Assembly (NCBI RefSeq): GCF_000372725.1
Contig: NW_005199363.1
Coordinates: forward strand, 464,467 to 491,017
Source: Emiliania huxleyi CCMP1516
Lineage: Eukaryota; Haptophyta; Isochrysidales; Noelaerhabdaceae
Direction: 5' to 3'
Length of the DNA stretch: 26,551 bases
Positions 8,104 to 17,006 of this stretch are shown piece by piece; the first letter of the stretch is position 1, and every line of letters begins with the position of its first letter. The translations under genes and the position numbers were made by a program. The notes under the pieces are model-generated. The model had not been told where the DNA came from. It worked only from the letters and a program-made list of their open reading frames with translations, and made no database searches.

Positions 8104-9018
8104 TCAGGTCTGCAGGTAGCCCAGGCCCGCCAGGCGGCGGAACTGCTCGTAGAGCGGCAGCGTGCCGAGGAAGGTCGGCGCCATCTTGACGAAGTTGGCG
8201 CCGACGCCCCGGAATAGCGCCGCCACGCCGTCGTTGCGCACCACCGCGAGCGCGCACGCACCGATCGACGTGAAGGGCGAGCGGGCTCCTCGTACGGTGG
8301 CCGCGTGGAAGCGGTTGAGGACAAGGTCGGCCGGCGCCGCCAGCACGCTCGCGGTGACGGCCGAGAAGGCGGAGCACGCGGCGTGGAAGAGCGGGCCCTC
8401 CTCGTGCCCGTGCGCCTTCAGCGCCCGTTTGCCGAGGTCGTACCCCCACATGTTGCCGCCGGCGATGCAGCCGCCGCGTAAGAGCAGCGCCTGGCTGCCG
8501 GCGTACTGCGCCGCGAGCCCGCCAGCGCGCTGCACGGCGGCGAGCTCGGCCAAGAGCGTGTTATCGACGACCCCAGGACCGGCGGCCGCCTGGATCCTCG
8601 TCTTCGCCAGGAACAAAGGGCACGCGGCGAAGTTGGAGAGTGCGCCTGTGCACAGGCCCGCAGCGAAGGCCGTGCCGGAGTTGCTCGTGCCACAGAGCCG
8701 GTTGATTGCACCGCGTACCGGGTCGTACATGGCCATGCGAGCGCCAAACGCGCAGCTCATCGAGGCGATCCAGCCGCTCAGTCCGCACAGGTGGAGGCCA
8801 CGTAGGTACCCCTCGTTGCGCACGATACCCAGGCCGAATGAAAACAGCGATGTCGGCGATTTGATGACGGACTTCCCTTTCATTTTGTACGTGTGCACGT
8901 CGGCCACCTGGTAGCGCACGCGCACGCACTCGAGCGGATTTGTGGCGGCCGACGCGGCAGCGGCCGCCGCCACGCCACAGCCGAGGCTGATCAGCCTTTC
9001 GGCCGTGTCGGTATCCAT
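8104..9018 (-). CDS. Mitochondrial carrier family (SLC25-type) transporter
   Basis: This is an intronless gene of 304 residues from the ATG at 9018 (MDTDTAERLISLG); 300 or so is the usual length. Three carrier repeats are visible. Signature positions are P28-L-E-C-V-R33, P134-L-F-L-A-K139 and P229-A-D-L-V-L234; the last lacks the usual basic residue, although R236 is close. Gly-rich helix contacts (GLCTGALSNF, RGVGANF) fit the fold. Such proteins exchange metabolites across the mitochondrial inner membrane; the substrate cannot be assigned. It is transcribed divergently from oxygenase 2, sharing a 750-bp upstream region. Being intronless among heavily interrupted genes is notable and may reflect retroposition or a different history. 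It is the natural candidate transporter for the surrounding enzymes, which is an inference from position. Confidence 0.85.
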   Translation of the reverse strand: MDTDTAERLISLGCGVAAAAAASAATNPLECVRVRYQVADVHTYKMKGKSVIKSPTSLFSFGLGIVRNEGYLRGLHLCGLSGWIASMSCAFGARMAMYDPVRGAINRLCGTSNSGTAFAAGLCTGALSNFAACPLFLAKTRIQAAAGPGVVDNTLLAELAAVQRAGGLAAQYAGSQALLLRGGCIAGGNMWGYDLGKRALKAHGHEEGPLFHAACSAFSAVTASVLAAPADLVLNRFHAATVRGARSPFTSIGACALAVVRNDGVAALFRGVGANFVKMAPTFLGTLPLYEQFRRLAGLGYLQT

Positions 9019-9033
9019 GGGGTACAGAACGGG

Positions 9034-9579
9034 TTCCAATCCTGCACAGTTCCGGGGTTTTTCTGTGTATGTAGCTCTTACGTTTTAAGAACTTCGGCGC
9101 GCGAGCCCAGGCTCAGGTTCTTAGCTATGTCGAAGGCAGGCCGGCACGCGAGCCTCAGGTTCTTAGGGGGGGGGGGTCCTACGACCGTTTCTGTAAGTTG
9201 TCATCGTGTACAAAGCCGGTCGTCTCGGTCGGCGGGCGGACACCCTTGCCTGCGTCTCGCTTTGGCCTGCCTCTGCCGCGGCGGGGGCAGGCCCGGCGGC
9301 AGTGCAGGCCCGGCGGCAGTGGCAATCGCGGCGGCCACGTCTGACATGCGGCTGGCACGTCTTCCTGACCAGAGGTGCTCGCCTTGGCCCCGGAAAAGTC
9401 CTCCAGCGGAAAAGGTGCAGGTCGAGATGGGTGTCCGACGGTCCGACCAAGCCTTAGCCCAGGCTCAGGTTCTTAGCTAGATCGGCGACAATCCGCCAAA
9501 ATGTAAGCCTCAGGTTCTTAAGGGGGGGGTTCTTAATGCCCGTCCGGAACTGTAAAAAACGCGTCAATTCCAATCCTGC
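9034..9579. mobile_element. Element-like segment in the divergent promoter region
   Basis: A 12-bp direct repeat (TTCCAATCCTGC) lies at 9034-9045 and 9568-9579. Just inside are inverted ACAGTTCCGG (9046-9055) and CCGGAACTGT (9544-9553). Internally, 23 bases at 9105-9127 recur at 9457-9479, and GCCTCAGGTTCTTA followed by a G run occurs at 9152 and 9507. No transposase frame is present. The right inverted repeat is 14 bases away from the direct repeat, so the boundaries are not a clean transposon; a non-autonomous element or a decayed insertion is likely. Confidence 0.5.
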
Positions 9580-9769
9580 TAACTGACGTTGACGTTAGGA
9601 AAAAGAAAAAGAAAAACTCTATCTCAACTCTTGGCTCTAGCAAAAAGAAAAAGAAAAGCGCTGCGCTCAACTCGCTTCGTCGCTTGTACCCCCTCTTGGC
9701 TCGGCGAGTCGACGCCTGCTGGGAGACGAGGAGGGATACGCTGCCAGACCAGACGTAGTGGCATAGTTC

Positions 9770-11560
9770 ATGCTGCCTCGGCAGCTGCCCGCTGCGCGCA
9801 CTCGCATCGCCCTTCTCGCTCGCGCCGCATCCACTGCGGCGACAGCGCGAGTGGTCTATCCCGTTCTCCCGCCCGAGGGCCGACAGAGTGGGCGCATCAT
9901 CGACCAGCAACTCTTCGAGAAGATGTCCCACATACCTCCCGAACGGTACCTGGGAGCGCTGCCGCTGCTTCACGACGAGGAACAGGCGCACGAGATGTGC
10001 GTGGGCAACGGGCGCTCGCTGCCGACGGCGCCTTCGCTGGCCCGAGAGGGCTTTGAGCTGTGGGATTGGCCGACAAGCGCCGACTTGGACGACGAGGAGT
10101 CGATACGCCGCGTCTACTATGCTGAGATGGAATCGCGTGTGATGGCCGCCACCGGCGCCGAGCATGTTGTCGGCTTTCACCACCTTCGCCGCGACGCCGC
10201 GCGAGACAACCGCGACAGCCGCAAGGGTCCGGGAGGCGCAAAGAGCACCGCCGGCGCGGCGGTGTTTCGAGCGCACAGCGACTACACAAAGGCAAACGCG
10301 CTGCTCCTCATCGGCCAGCTGGAGGCGGCGGGCAGGCTCCCCGCCGGCGTCACCGCCAGCTGTGAGATGGGAGAGCGCGCGTATGGCATCATCAACTGCT
10401 GGCGCGGCCTCGCGCCTGTGGCTCGCGAGCCTAGACGCTAAAATCGGGCGGTGGCACGCACGCGGAGCACACTCAGGCTCAGGCGAGGGACTTCAGCGCA
10501 CTCCACGCCGTGGGGCTAGCACGCACACATGGCAAGAGGGCCGATGTCTGGCGCCGGCGGAACACTGCCACTCTTGGCTGTCGTATTCCACCGAGTTTTC
10601 TCGCCGTAGGAGCGGGAGCCGCTAGCCGTGCTCGACGCGAGAAGCGTCGATCCCGCGGAGCAGCTCTTCAGCTACGGGATGGTGACGCGGGACGGCGGCG
10701 TCAAGTACAACTCTTCCGTCGCGCACTGCTCCAAGCACCGCTGGGTCTACTTCCCTCGGCAGACGGCGGACGAGGTGCCGTCAGCCTCGCTGACCCCCAC
10801 CCTCGCCTCCCCCCGCCTCTCCAGCCCCCATGTCCACGCCTTCGCTCCGCACTCGCTCCACACTCATTCCTCCTCACCTCCTCCTCACCTCCTCCTCACC
10901 TCCTCCTCTCTCGCCCAGGCGCTCGTCTTCTATGGCGGGTTCGAGCAGCCGCCGGACCGCGCGCCCGCGCGGTGGGTCTTCCACACCGCGATCCAGCCCA
11001 CCGACCCCGCCGAGGCGCCCCTCCCCGCATCCATGCCCAACGCATCCGTGCCTCTCCACCCGCATGCGCAAGTTGCACATGCACGTGCACATGCGCATGC
11101 ACATGCACATGCACATGTCCATCTCCATGTCTGCATCCATCCCTGTCTCCGTGCTTCGGCCCGCGCCCCCGCACATGCCTCACACGTCCACGCACAGGCG
11201 CGGCCGCCGCCGGACGCGGCGCCGCGCCGGAGTCTTGAAGCGCGCTGCGTCGTGGTCCAGCCGGCCGCTCTCGCCGGCAGCGCGGGCGGAAACGCGCCGC
11301 CGCGCGGTGCGCCGCCGCGCGCGTGCGCTCCTCGGGCCGCGCACGCTGTCTCTGCCGGCGGTCAGCAGTGGGCTAAGGCGCGCCGCGGTGGGCTAAGGCG
11401 CGCTGTGCTGCTGCCTGGGTCCGCCTCCAGTGGCGTGCTCGCTGCGTGCGCGGCGGGCCCGGCCTTCCTCCCGCTAGGCAGCGGCCGCGCATCGCTCCAC
11501 TCTCACGCCGAGCGGAGGCGTGCGTGGCCAGCGCTGCATGCGGCAGGCACGCACACCCCG
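9770..11560 (+). CDS. CmcJ/AsaB-type oxygenase 2 (reads in frame into the next gene)
   Basis: Exons are 9770-10420, 10610-10774, 10919-11014 and from 11198; introns are GC-AG, GT-AG and GC-AG, all phase 0. The leader MLPRQLPAARTRIALLARAA is of mitochondrial type. Family blocks are DDEESIRRVYYAEMESRVM, HSD (169-171), YGIINCWRGLAPV then EREPLAVLDARSVDP across the first splice, HRWVYFPRQTADE joined to ALVFYGGF, WVFHTA (His294), and PRRSLEARCVVV (to residue 324). It is a paralogue of oxygenase 1. Where oxygenase 1 stops, this frame continues about 100 Ala/Arg/Pro-rich codons without a stop to the ATG of the dienelactone hydrolase at 11561. A further in-phase intron (11277-11477, GC-AG) is possible in that linker. 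The true end of this gene is therefore unsure. Confidence 0.75.
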
Positions 11561-12991
11561 ATGGGGGAGGACCTCATGCTCGATGGCGGTCGCCTTAGAT
11601 GCGGATGATCTCCCAATGCCTCCCCGTATCTCTTCATATCTCCCCGTATCTCGAGGCGGAGTGCGCGGCTACCAGCACTCATTTGACACGTGTTCGGGTG
11701 CACTGCGCTTCGCCATTCACGGCATGCGCAGCCCTCGTGCTCACGCTCAATGCTCCTCATTCACGCGCGCTAGGCGACCTTCCGGTGTACTACGTCCCGC
11801 CCGACCGCCCGGTGGCTTCGGGCGCGGCCCCTCCTGGCATCGTTGTGCTTCAGGAGATTTGGGGGGTGGAGGGGCCGGCGGCGGGGCGGCTACGCGCCAT
11901 CTGTGACACGTTCGCCGTCGAGGGGTTCGCCGTCGCGCTGGCCAACTGCCGAGATGCGGAAGACAGCCCACTGCACCTCGACGAAGACGCACATTCGGCT
12001 GTACTTCACTGATCGCGGTCTCACTGTGCCTGTAGCCCTCGCGCCATGCAGCCCCCGTGCTCACACTAGGCCGACTGCCACCGCGGCGACAGCGCCGCAG
12101 GCAAACCGTGTAAGGTGCAGTGGCCGCTCCGCCCGACGAGCACGTTCTTGGAGCCTTCTGCGGACCTTCTCGGAAACCCTCTCGCAGGTCGAGTGGATAC
12201 GCTCGGTCTCGACGCCGGTGGCTTCGGTGGTTGAGGACGTGCGCCGCGTGACAGAGTGGCTGCAGCAACGGTGTGGCGGCCGCCGCGTCGGCGCCGTCGG
12301 CTTCTGCTGGGGCGCGTGGGCGCTCGCGCATGCGTCGGCGGCGGGCGTGCCCCTCGCATGCGGCGCGCGGGAGCTCCCCATATCTCCCCGTATCTCCCCA
12401 TATCTCCCCCGTATCTCCCCATATCTCCCCGTATCTCCCCGTATCTCCCCATATCTCCCCATATCTCCCCATATCTCCCCAGATCTCGCGCCCCTCGCAT
12501 GCAGCGCGCGGGAGCGCACCCGCTCAAGCGGTGTGAGCGGCGTCTCTCGATGGAGTCACTGAGAGTAGGAGTGGGAGCGCACCCGAGCCTGAAGAACGAG
12601 CGCAGCTGCGGCTTCGGCTCGGACGAGGCGCTCGCGGCGCGGGTGCGGACGCCGCTGCTGCTGCTCTCGGCCGGAAACGACCCGCCAAACGTCCAGCCCG
12701 GCGGCGCCGTGGCGCGTGCCCTGGCGGCCAGCGGCGGTGCGGGTCCTTGTATTCGGACTAGCACACTCAGACACGTGTTCGACTGGTTGTGTTCGGCGCT
12801 TGTGTGTCCACGCGCCGTCCGTTTAGTCCCACCCTCAGCGCGCTTCTGTTCCTGCCGCAGGTCACGCGCGCGCTTTCCTGACGATGGACCACGGGTGGGT
12901 CACGCGCGGAGACGTCGACGACGGCGCGGTCGCCGCCGAGGTGGAGAGGGCCCTCGAGGAGACACTCGCCTTCCTGTGGGAGCACGTGTAG
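11561..12991 (+). CDS. Dienelactone hydrolase family protein
   Basis: Six exons are placed: 11561-11585, 11774-11940, 12070-12114, 12188-12362, 12569-12736 and 12861-12991. They splice in phase to exactly 236 residues, the size of bacterial dienelactone hydrolase. Conserved elements are VVLQEIWG (Glu36), GFCWGAW (nucleophile Cys119), AGNDPP (Asp175) and MDHGW (His204), giving a complete Cys-Asp-His triad. The family opens dienelactones (for example in chlorocatechol breakdown) or related esters; the actual substrate is unknown. Donors are GC, GC, GT, GC, GT. The start ATG sits in an open frame continuous with oxygenase 2, so a fusion is possible, and the stand-alone form would lack a targeting leader. 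Introns 1 and 4 carry TATCTCCCC tandem repeats. Confidence 0.85.
12349..12515 (+). repeat. Long direct repeat bracketing TATCTCCCC tandem array in DLH intron 4
   Basis: Bases 12349-12376, spanning the exon end and donor, recur with two or so changes at about 12488-12515. Between them lies a tandem array built from CATATCTCCCCGTATCTCCC. The second repeat copy runs on into GAGCGCACCCG, which again resembles the start of the next exon near 12574. So the intron looks assembled by two successive duplications of its own splice-site surroundings. Confidence 0.7.
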
Positions 12992-15033
12992 ACCAACGTA
13001 CTTTGGCCTCGCGGGGGAGAGGCAGCAGAGCGGGCGCGGTCACTGCATGCATGTGCATGTATCTGCCACCCTAGCCGCCCTTTGTACCTTCTGTGTGCAT
13101 CTTCGTCCCCTGTCTGTACATCTTCGTGCGCGTCAACGCGTGTATTTATGTAAGGCAGTGACCGCTGTTTTTCTTTTGAGTTTTAGATGCCTATTTAAAA
13201 TGCTGTTGCAGCTTGCACGGATGATCCGAAGGTGGAAGATAAAAGAATGTTACGGCTCCAACCGAGCTGAGGCGATTGTGGCCGGCATCCTGCCCGCCCA
13301 CCGCCGTCCAGCACCGCCACAGAGAGGCGACTTCGAGCCGCCGCCATCGACGCCACCGCCTCCCACGCGTTCGTCGCGGGTCACTGTGTGCTCTATCCGG
13401 CGGTATATTTTTGGGCTATCTCTCCTCAAAAACGATGTCAAGCGCCCGCTCGCAGCCAGCACGCGCCGCGCCCCTGGGCGCTCCCCGCTGCGGCGCGCCG
13501 CCCGCGCGCGCGTTGCCCGGGCGAGCGACCGCCACCGCTCGCCCCTCCGCGCCCTCTGCCCGCGCACGGCCGACGCGCAAGCCCGCGGTCGCGCGCGAGC
13601 CGTCGCTTTGCGGACGCCACCGTCTACCCGCGCTCGCTCGCGATCGAGTCGCATGACCCTATATTCCGAGTAGCGGAGGTGTGCTTGCACCCCCTTCCCA
13701 AGGCACATGCACTTTGGAGGGAGAAAATAACCGCGGCGGGGCCCGCAATCTCACATTAGGCACCTCACCCCCGCAGGCGCGTTCTCGGCGTGCTGCTGCT
13801 GCACAGGTTTTGCGGCCGCCCCGAGAGGGGGAGCGGCCGCTCCTCCGCACCATCGGCCCACGGCATCCTGGGCGGCGTCGGCGCCGCCCCAACGGCCGGC
13901 TCGGGCGCTTGCCGCCCCGCCTCGGCTACACTTTGCCGCGGCGATCCACCGGTGCGCCGCCGCACCGCGCGCCTCCCCGGAGCCTCTGTACGGCGCGATG
14001 AGCCGCCTCGGCTGCCGCCGTGGTTGCGCCGGCGCCCCTCCCGCACGGCGCGACGCGACCGCAGCCGCGTGCGTGGTCTCACTCACCTCTCCCGCCCGCG
14101 CGTCCGCCTCTCAGACCCGCGCCTCCCCTTTACCAGGCGCCATCACCGGCACGGCCGCCGCCGCCCGTGCGGCACCCGCGGCACCTCCCGCCCCCCCTGG
14201 CGATGCTGGCCGCTACCCCGCCGCCGTAGCTACCCTCCCCACCGCTGGTGCACCGCCTCCGCCGCCCCCCTCGGCGCTTCGCCCGTGATTTTGCCGCCTC
14301 CTCCTCCACCACCACCCGTCTAAGCTTCCGCCCGCCTTCTCGCCACCGCCGTCCGCGCCACCTCAGCCGCCCTCCCCGGCGCTGCACCGGCGCTGCAGTG
14401 CCGTCGGCGCCGCCGCCCGTGCCGCCTCGGCCTCTGCGCCTCCAACCTCGCCGCGTCCGCAGCGGTTCCGCCCTCGGCGCCTCCCACCTCTCACCCGCCA
14501 GGTCGAACTTCCGCCGACGATGGTGCCACCGCTGCCGCCCCCCCCCGCTCGAGCCTCGGCCGCCGCACCCCGCCGTCCGCGCCCCGCCGCCACCCCCTCC
14601 GTCACGGCACACGCCGGCACCACCGCTACTACCGCTGGCTCCGCCCTAGACGCCGCCGACCGCTCGCAAGAGCGGCGAGCCCGCACCCGACATCCCTCTG
14701 TTAGGTGTCGGTCGACGGCTCCTTTCGAGGCTTTGTGGCCATTTAAGAGGGCACCAGCAGCTTGGGGGGTGCGCGCTGGATGGCCGGCGCGGTGGAGCTG
14801 CGGCGCGGAGCCGGGGGTTCGACGTGCGGCCGTCGGTGGCGCGACACGCGGCCTCCAGCGGCGATTCGCCGCGGCTCCGGCGGTGCGATTTTTGTGCGTT
14901 TTCGAAGGCTGTGGGCGGGATAAGGCCGGCTAGACCGGCCCTGGTGTGCCCTAGTGTGTTCCCTTACACCCCTGGCCCGGGAGCAGTAGCGCGGTGCGCG
15001 TCCCGAGGGCGTAGGGGCTCAAAAAACAATTGA
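12992..15033. other. GC-rich region without a confirmed gene
   Basis: After the hydrolase stop come about 200 bases of lower GC (13070-13250). Then the kelch relic (13256-13382) and a long Pro/Arg/Ala-biased stretch (13430-15000) open in several frames on both strands. One fragment reads like protein: FADATVYPRSLAIESHD then PIFRVAE at 13607-13678, followed by a possible GT donor at 13679 and AG acceptors at 13759 or 13786. I could not build a convincing gene from it. The proline and arginine runs (14130-14650) are what GC-rich simple sequence gives in any frame. Confidence 0.4.
13256..13382 (-). pseudogene. Relic kelch repeat unit
   Basis: On the minus strand the stretch encodes, with frame breaks, ATNAWEAVASMAAARS, then SVAVLDG, then LSSVGAV. 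These align in order with the kelch units of the gene at 15034-16153 (ATNAWEAVAPMASAR, VAVLDGKLY, LSSVERYD). The strand is the same, and the relic lies 1.65 kb beyond that gene's stop. It is probably a duplicated or severed unit. No open frame spans it. Confidence 0.6.
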
Positions 15034-16153
15034 TCAAGTTTTCAGCCACTTAGAGCACACAGTGTCGTACCGCTCCACCGAGCTGAGGTGGCCGTAGTAG
15101 GCGTTGAAGCCACCCACAGCATAGAGCTTGCCGTCGAGCACCGCCACACCATGGTCGCCCCGCGCCGACGCCATCGGCGCCACTGCCTCCCACGCGTTCG
15201 TCGCCGGATCGTATCGCTCCACCGAGTTGAGGTAGTCACCGTTACCGAAGCCGCCCACCGCGTACAGCTTGCCGTCGAGCACCGCCACGGCGAGGTTTGC
15301 ACGAGCCGCCCTCATTGGCGCCACCGCCTCCCACGCCTCCAACGCCGGGTCGTACGCCTCCACGGAGCTGAGGAAGTCGTCGTCGTCGTCGTTGCTGAGC
15401 CTCCCAGAGCGTACAGCTTGCCGTCGAGCACCGCCACACCATGGTCGTCCCGCTCCTCCGCCATCGGCGCCACCGCCTCCCACGCATCCAACGCTGGGTC
15501 GTACCCCTCCACGGAGCTGAGGAAGTCGTAGTCGTCGTTGCTGTGGCCCCTCCCAGCGCGTACAGCTTGCCCTCGAGCACCGCCACGGCGTGTTCCTGCC
15601 GCGCCGACGCCATCGGCGCCACCGCCTCCCACGCATTCGCAGCAAAGTCGTACCGCTCCACCGAGTTGGAAGTCATGTCGTCAGCCTCATTGTTGCCGCC
15701 CGCCGCGTAGAGCTTCCCTTCGAGCATCGCCGTGCCGACATAGCTTCGTGCCGTCGGCATCGGCGCCACAGCCTCCCGCTGCTCCCACTCATTTGTGGAC
15801 GGGTCGTACCGCTCCAGCGAGTTGCGCGACTCGCCACCGCCCCGGCCGCCGGTCACGACCAAGCGCGGCCTCTCGCGCTTCTTCAGCGTCTCCTCCCAGC
15901 CGCGACGCCACGCGCGGCACGTCCCCTTGACGGCGTGCGCCTTGGTCGGCAGCTGGGCGAGGATGTGCGGGGCGAGGTCCGGCGAGAGGAGGACCTCGGA
16001 GAGCACCCACTCGGGCTGCTCCACGAGCCGAGCGGCGTGCTCCTCCGCCACGCGCAGCGCGGCGTCGCTCGCGCCCGCCTGCGCCTCGATGATGGCGACG
16101 AGTTGCTCTGGCGAGAGGCCCGCGACGCGGGCGCCGATGCGGTGGGAGGCCAT
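15034..16153 (-). CDS. F-box-like/kelch repeat protein with two frameshifts
   Basis: The ATG at 16153 starts MASHRIGARVAGLSPEQ. An F-box-like segment follows (VLLSPDLAPHILAQL, then KGTCRAWRRGWEE), then five kelch units and part of a sixth of the form SVERYDPATNAWEAVAPM ... VAVLDGKLYAVGG, ending YDTVCSKWLKT. F-box/kelch proteins are substrate receptors of SCF ubiquitin ligases; that role is inferred. Kelch homology changes frame twice, near 15545-15553 and near 15399-15405. Both sites are just after LYALGG where the coding strand has CTGGGAGG; one base appears missing at each. With both corrected the protein would be 373 residues. Candidates are sequencing error in G runs, a decayed gene, or programmed minus-one slippage. 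The upstream side (16154-16660) is full of short repeats. Confidence 0.75.
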
Positions 16154-16216
16154 GGCGCAGTTGCCCGCGCTTGTTCTCTGTGCTAGCAATCTGCGAGGGA
16201 GCTTGGTTGTAAAATT

Positions 16217-16287
16217 CTAGCACGCGCCAGTTCGCACCTGAGAGAGATTTTTATTAACCAACAAGAAATCACGACTCTCACAGTGAT
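16217..16287 (+). repeat. Composite repeat 5' of the kelch gene (copy 2 of the dispersed repeat)
   Basis: Bases 16217-16240 recur exactly at 16578-16601. Bases 16240-16287 contain the second copy of the 815-864 repeat, with a 27-base identity at 16256-16282. It lies less than 100 bp upstream of the kelch start, so it may form part of its promoter or 5' UTR. Confidence 0.75.
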
Positions 16288-16304
16288 TTGGGCTCGGCAG
16301 CTTG

Positions 16305-16508
16305 TTAGCCCTCAGCCGAAGCTGGGGCCGGTCCCGTAGCCGAGAGAGCCCGCGCCGATGAGTTCGACGCGGTCGGGGGGGCCTGCGGAGAGGCCAGCGA
16401 GGTGGCGATCGCGCTGTACTTCATGGCGCCCTCAAAGTGGGGCTGGCTGACAAGCCAGAGGTCGATACTCTGGACGACCCATAGGATGCCACGAATTCTC
16501 TCTCGCAC
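16305..16508 (-). CDS. Possible last exon of an unrecognised minus-strand gene
   Basis: The minus strand reads RIRGILWVVQSIDLWLVSQP then HFEGAMKYSAIATSLASP, ending in APASAEG and a TAA stop. There is no upstream ATG in frame, but a CACAG acceptor followed by G stands exactly at its 5' edge, as at every other intron in this window. Residue use looks protein-like at first and Ala/Ser/Pro-rich at the end. No upstream exon could be found because tandem repeats begin at once (16504 onward). I do not recognise the family; it may be a relic. Confidence 0.3.
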   Translation of the reverse strand: MRERIRGILWVVQSIDLWLVSQPHFEGAMKYSAIATSLASPQAPPTASNSSARALSATGPAPASAEG

Positions 16509-16654
16509 CTGTGTCGAGCCTGTCTGCTGTGAGAGAGAGTTCTTTTGTTTAAATTCTTTTTCGAGCCTGTGATAGTGCTAGCACGCGCCAGTTCGCACCT
16601 GTGTCGAGCCTGTCTGCTGTGAGAGAGAGTAGTGTTTTAAATTCTTTTTCGAGC
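16504..16654 (+). repeat. 90-bp tandem duplication
   Basis: A 37-base block at 16504-16540 (ending GAGAGAGAGT) recurs at 16594-16630. Each copy is followed by a short variable stretch and then AAATTCTTTTTCGAGC. The unit also carries the GCACGCGCCAG motif seen near 16220. Confidence 0.85.
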
Positions 16655-17006
16655 GTTACGAACAAACGCAAGGCGGGACATGGCATATCGCTCTCGGGCC
16701 CTCAGACATCCCGCACACCCGCCGCCCCCGCGCGCGCCTCACCCCGGCCGTGAGAATGGGGATTGACAGTTTGGGATGGAAAGCCCGAGTACCTCGCACT
16801 CCGTGTGCGAGACGAGGATTCTTTTTTCGTAGTCGGACGTCTCGGTAGACCTCTTCTCACGACACTGGCACTGGCACTAACACGAAAAAGAAAGAGAGCG
16901 CGCGGGCTGTTGTACCCCGCCTTCGTGTGCGGGCAGGAGGCCTTCAGGAGGCCTTCGTCTGTCACCGGAACCGAAACCGGAAGCTCTGTGGTCTGCCCTC
17001 TTTACA

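Noticed and set aside
10874..11195. Met/Cys/His-rich frames
   Set aside because: Generated by ATGCAC simple sequence in the intron at 11015-11197 of oxygenase 2.
14130..14686. Gly/Arg-rich minus-strand and Pro-rich plus-strand proteins
   Set aside because: All six frames are biased in the same way by GC-rich simple sequence; no motif, leader or splice pattern supports any of them.
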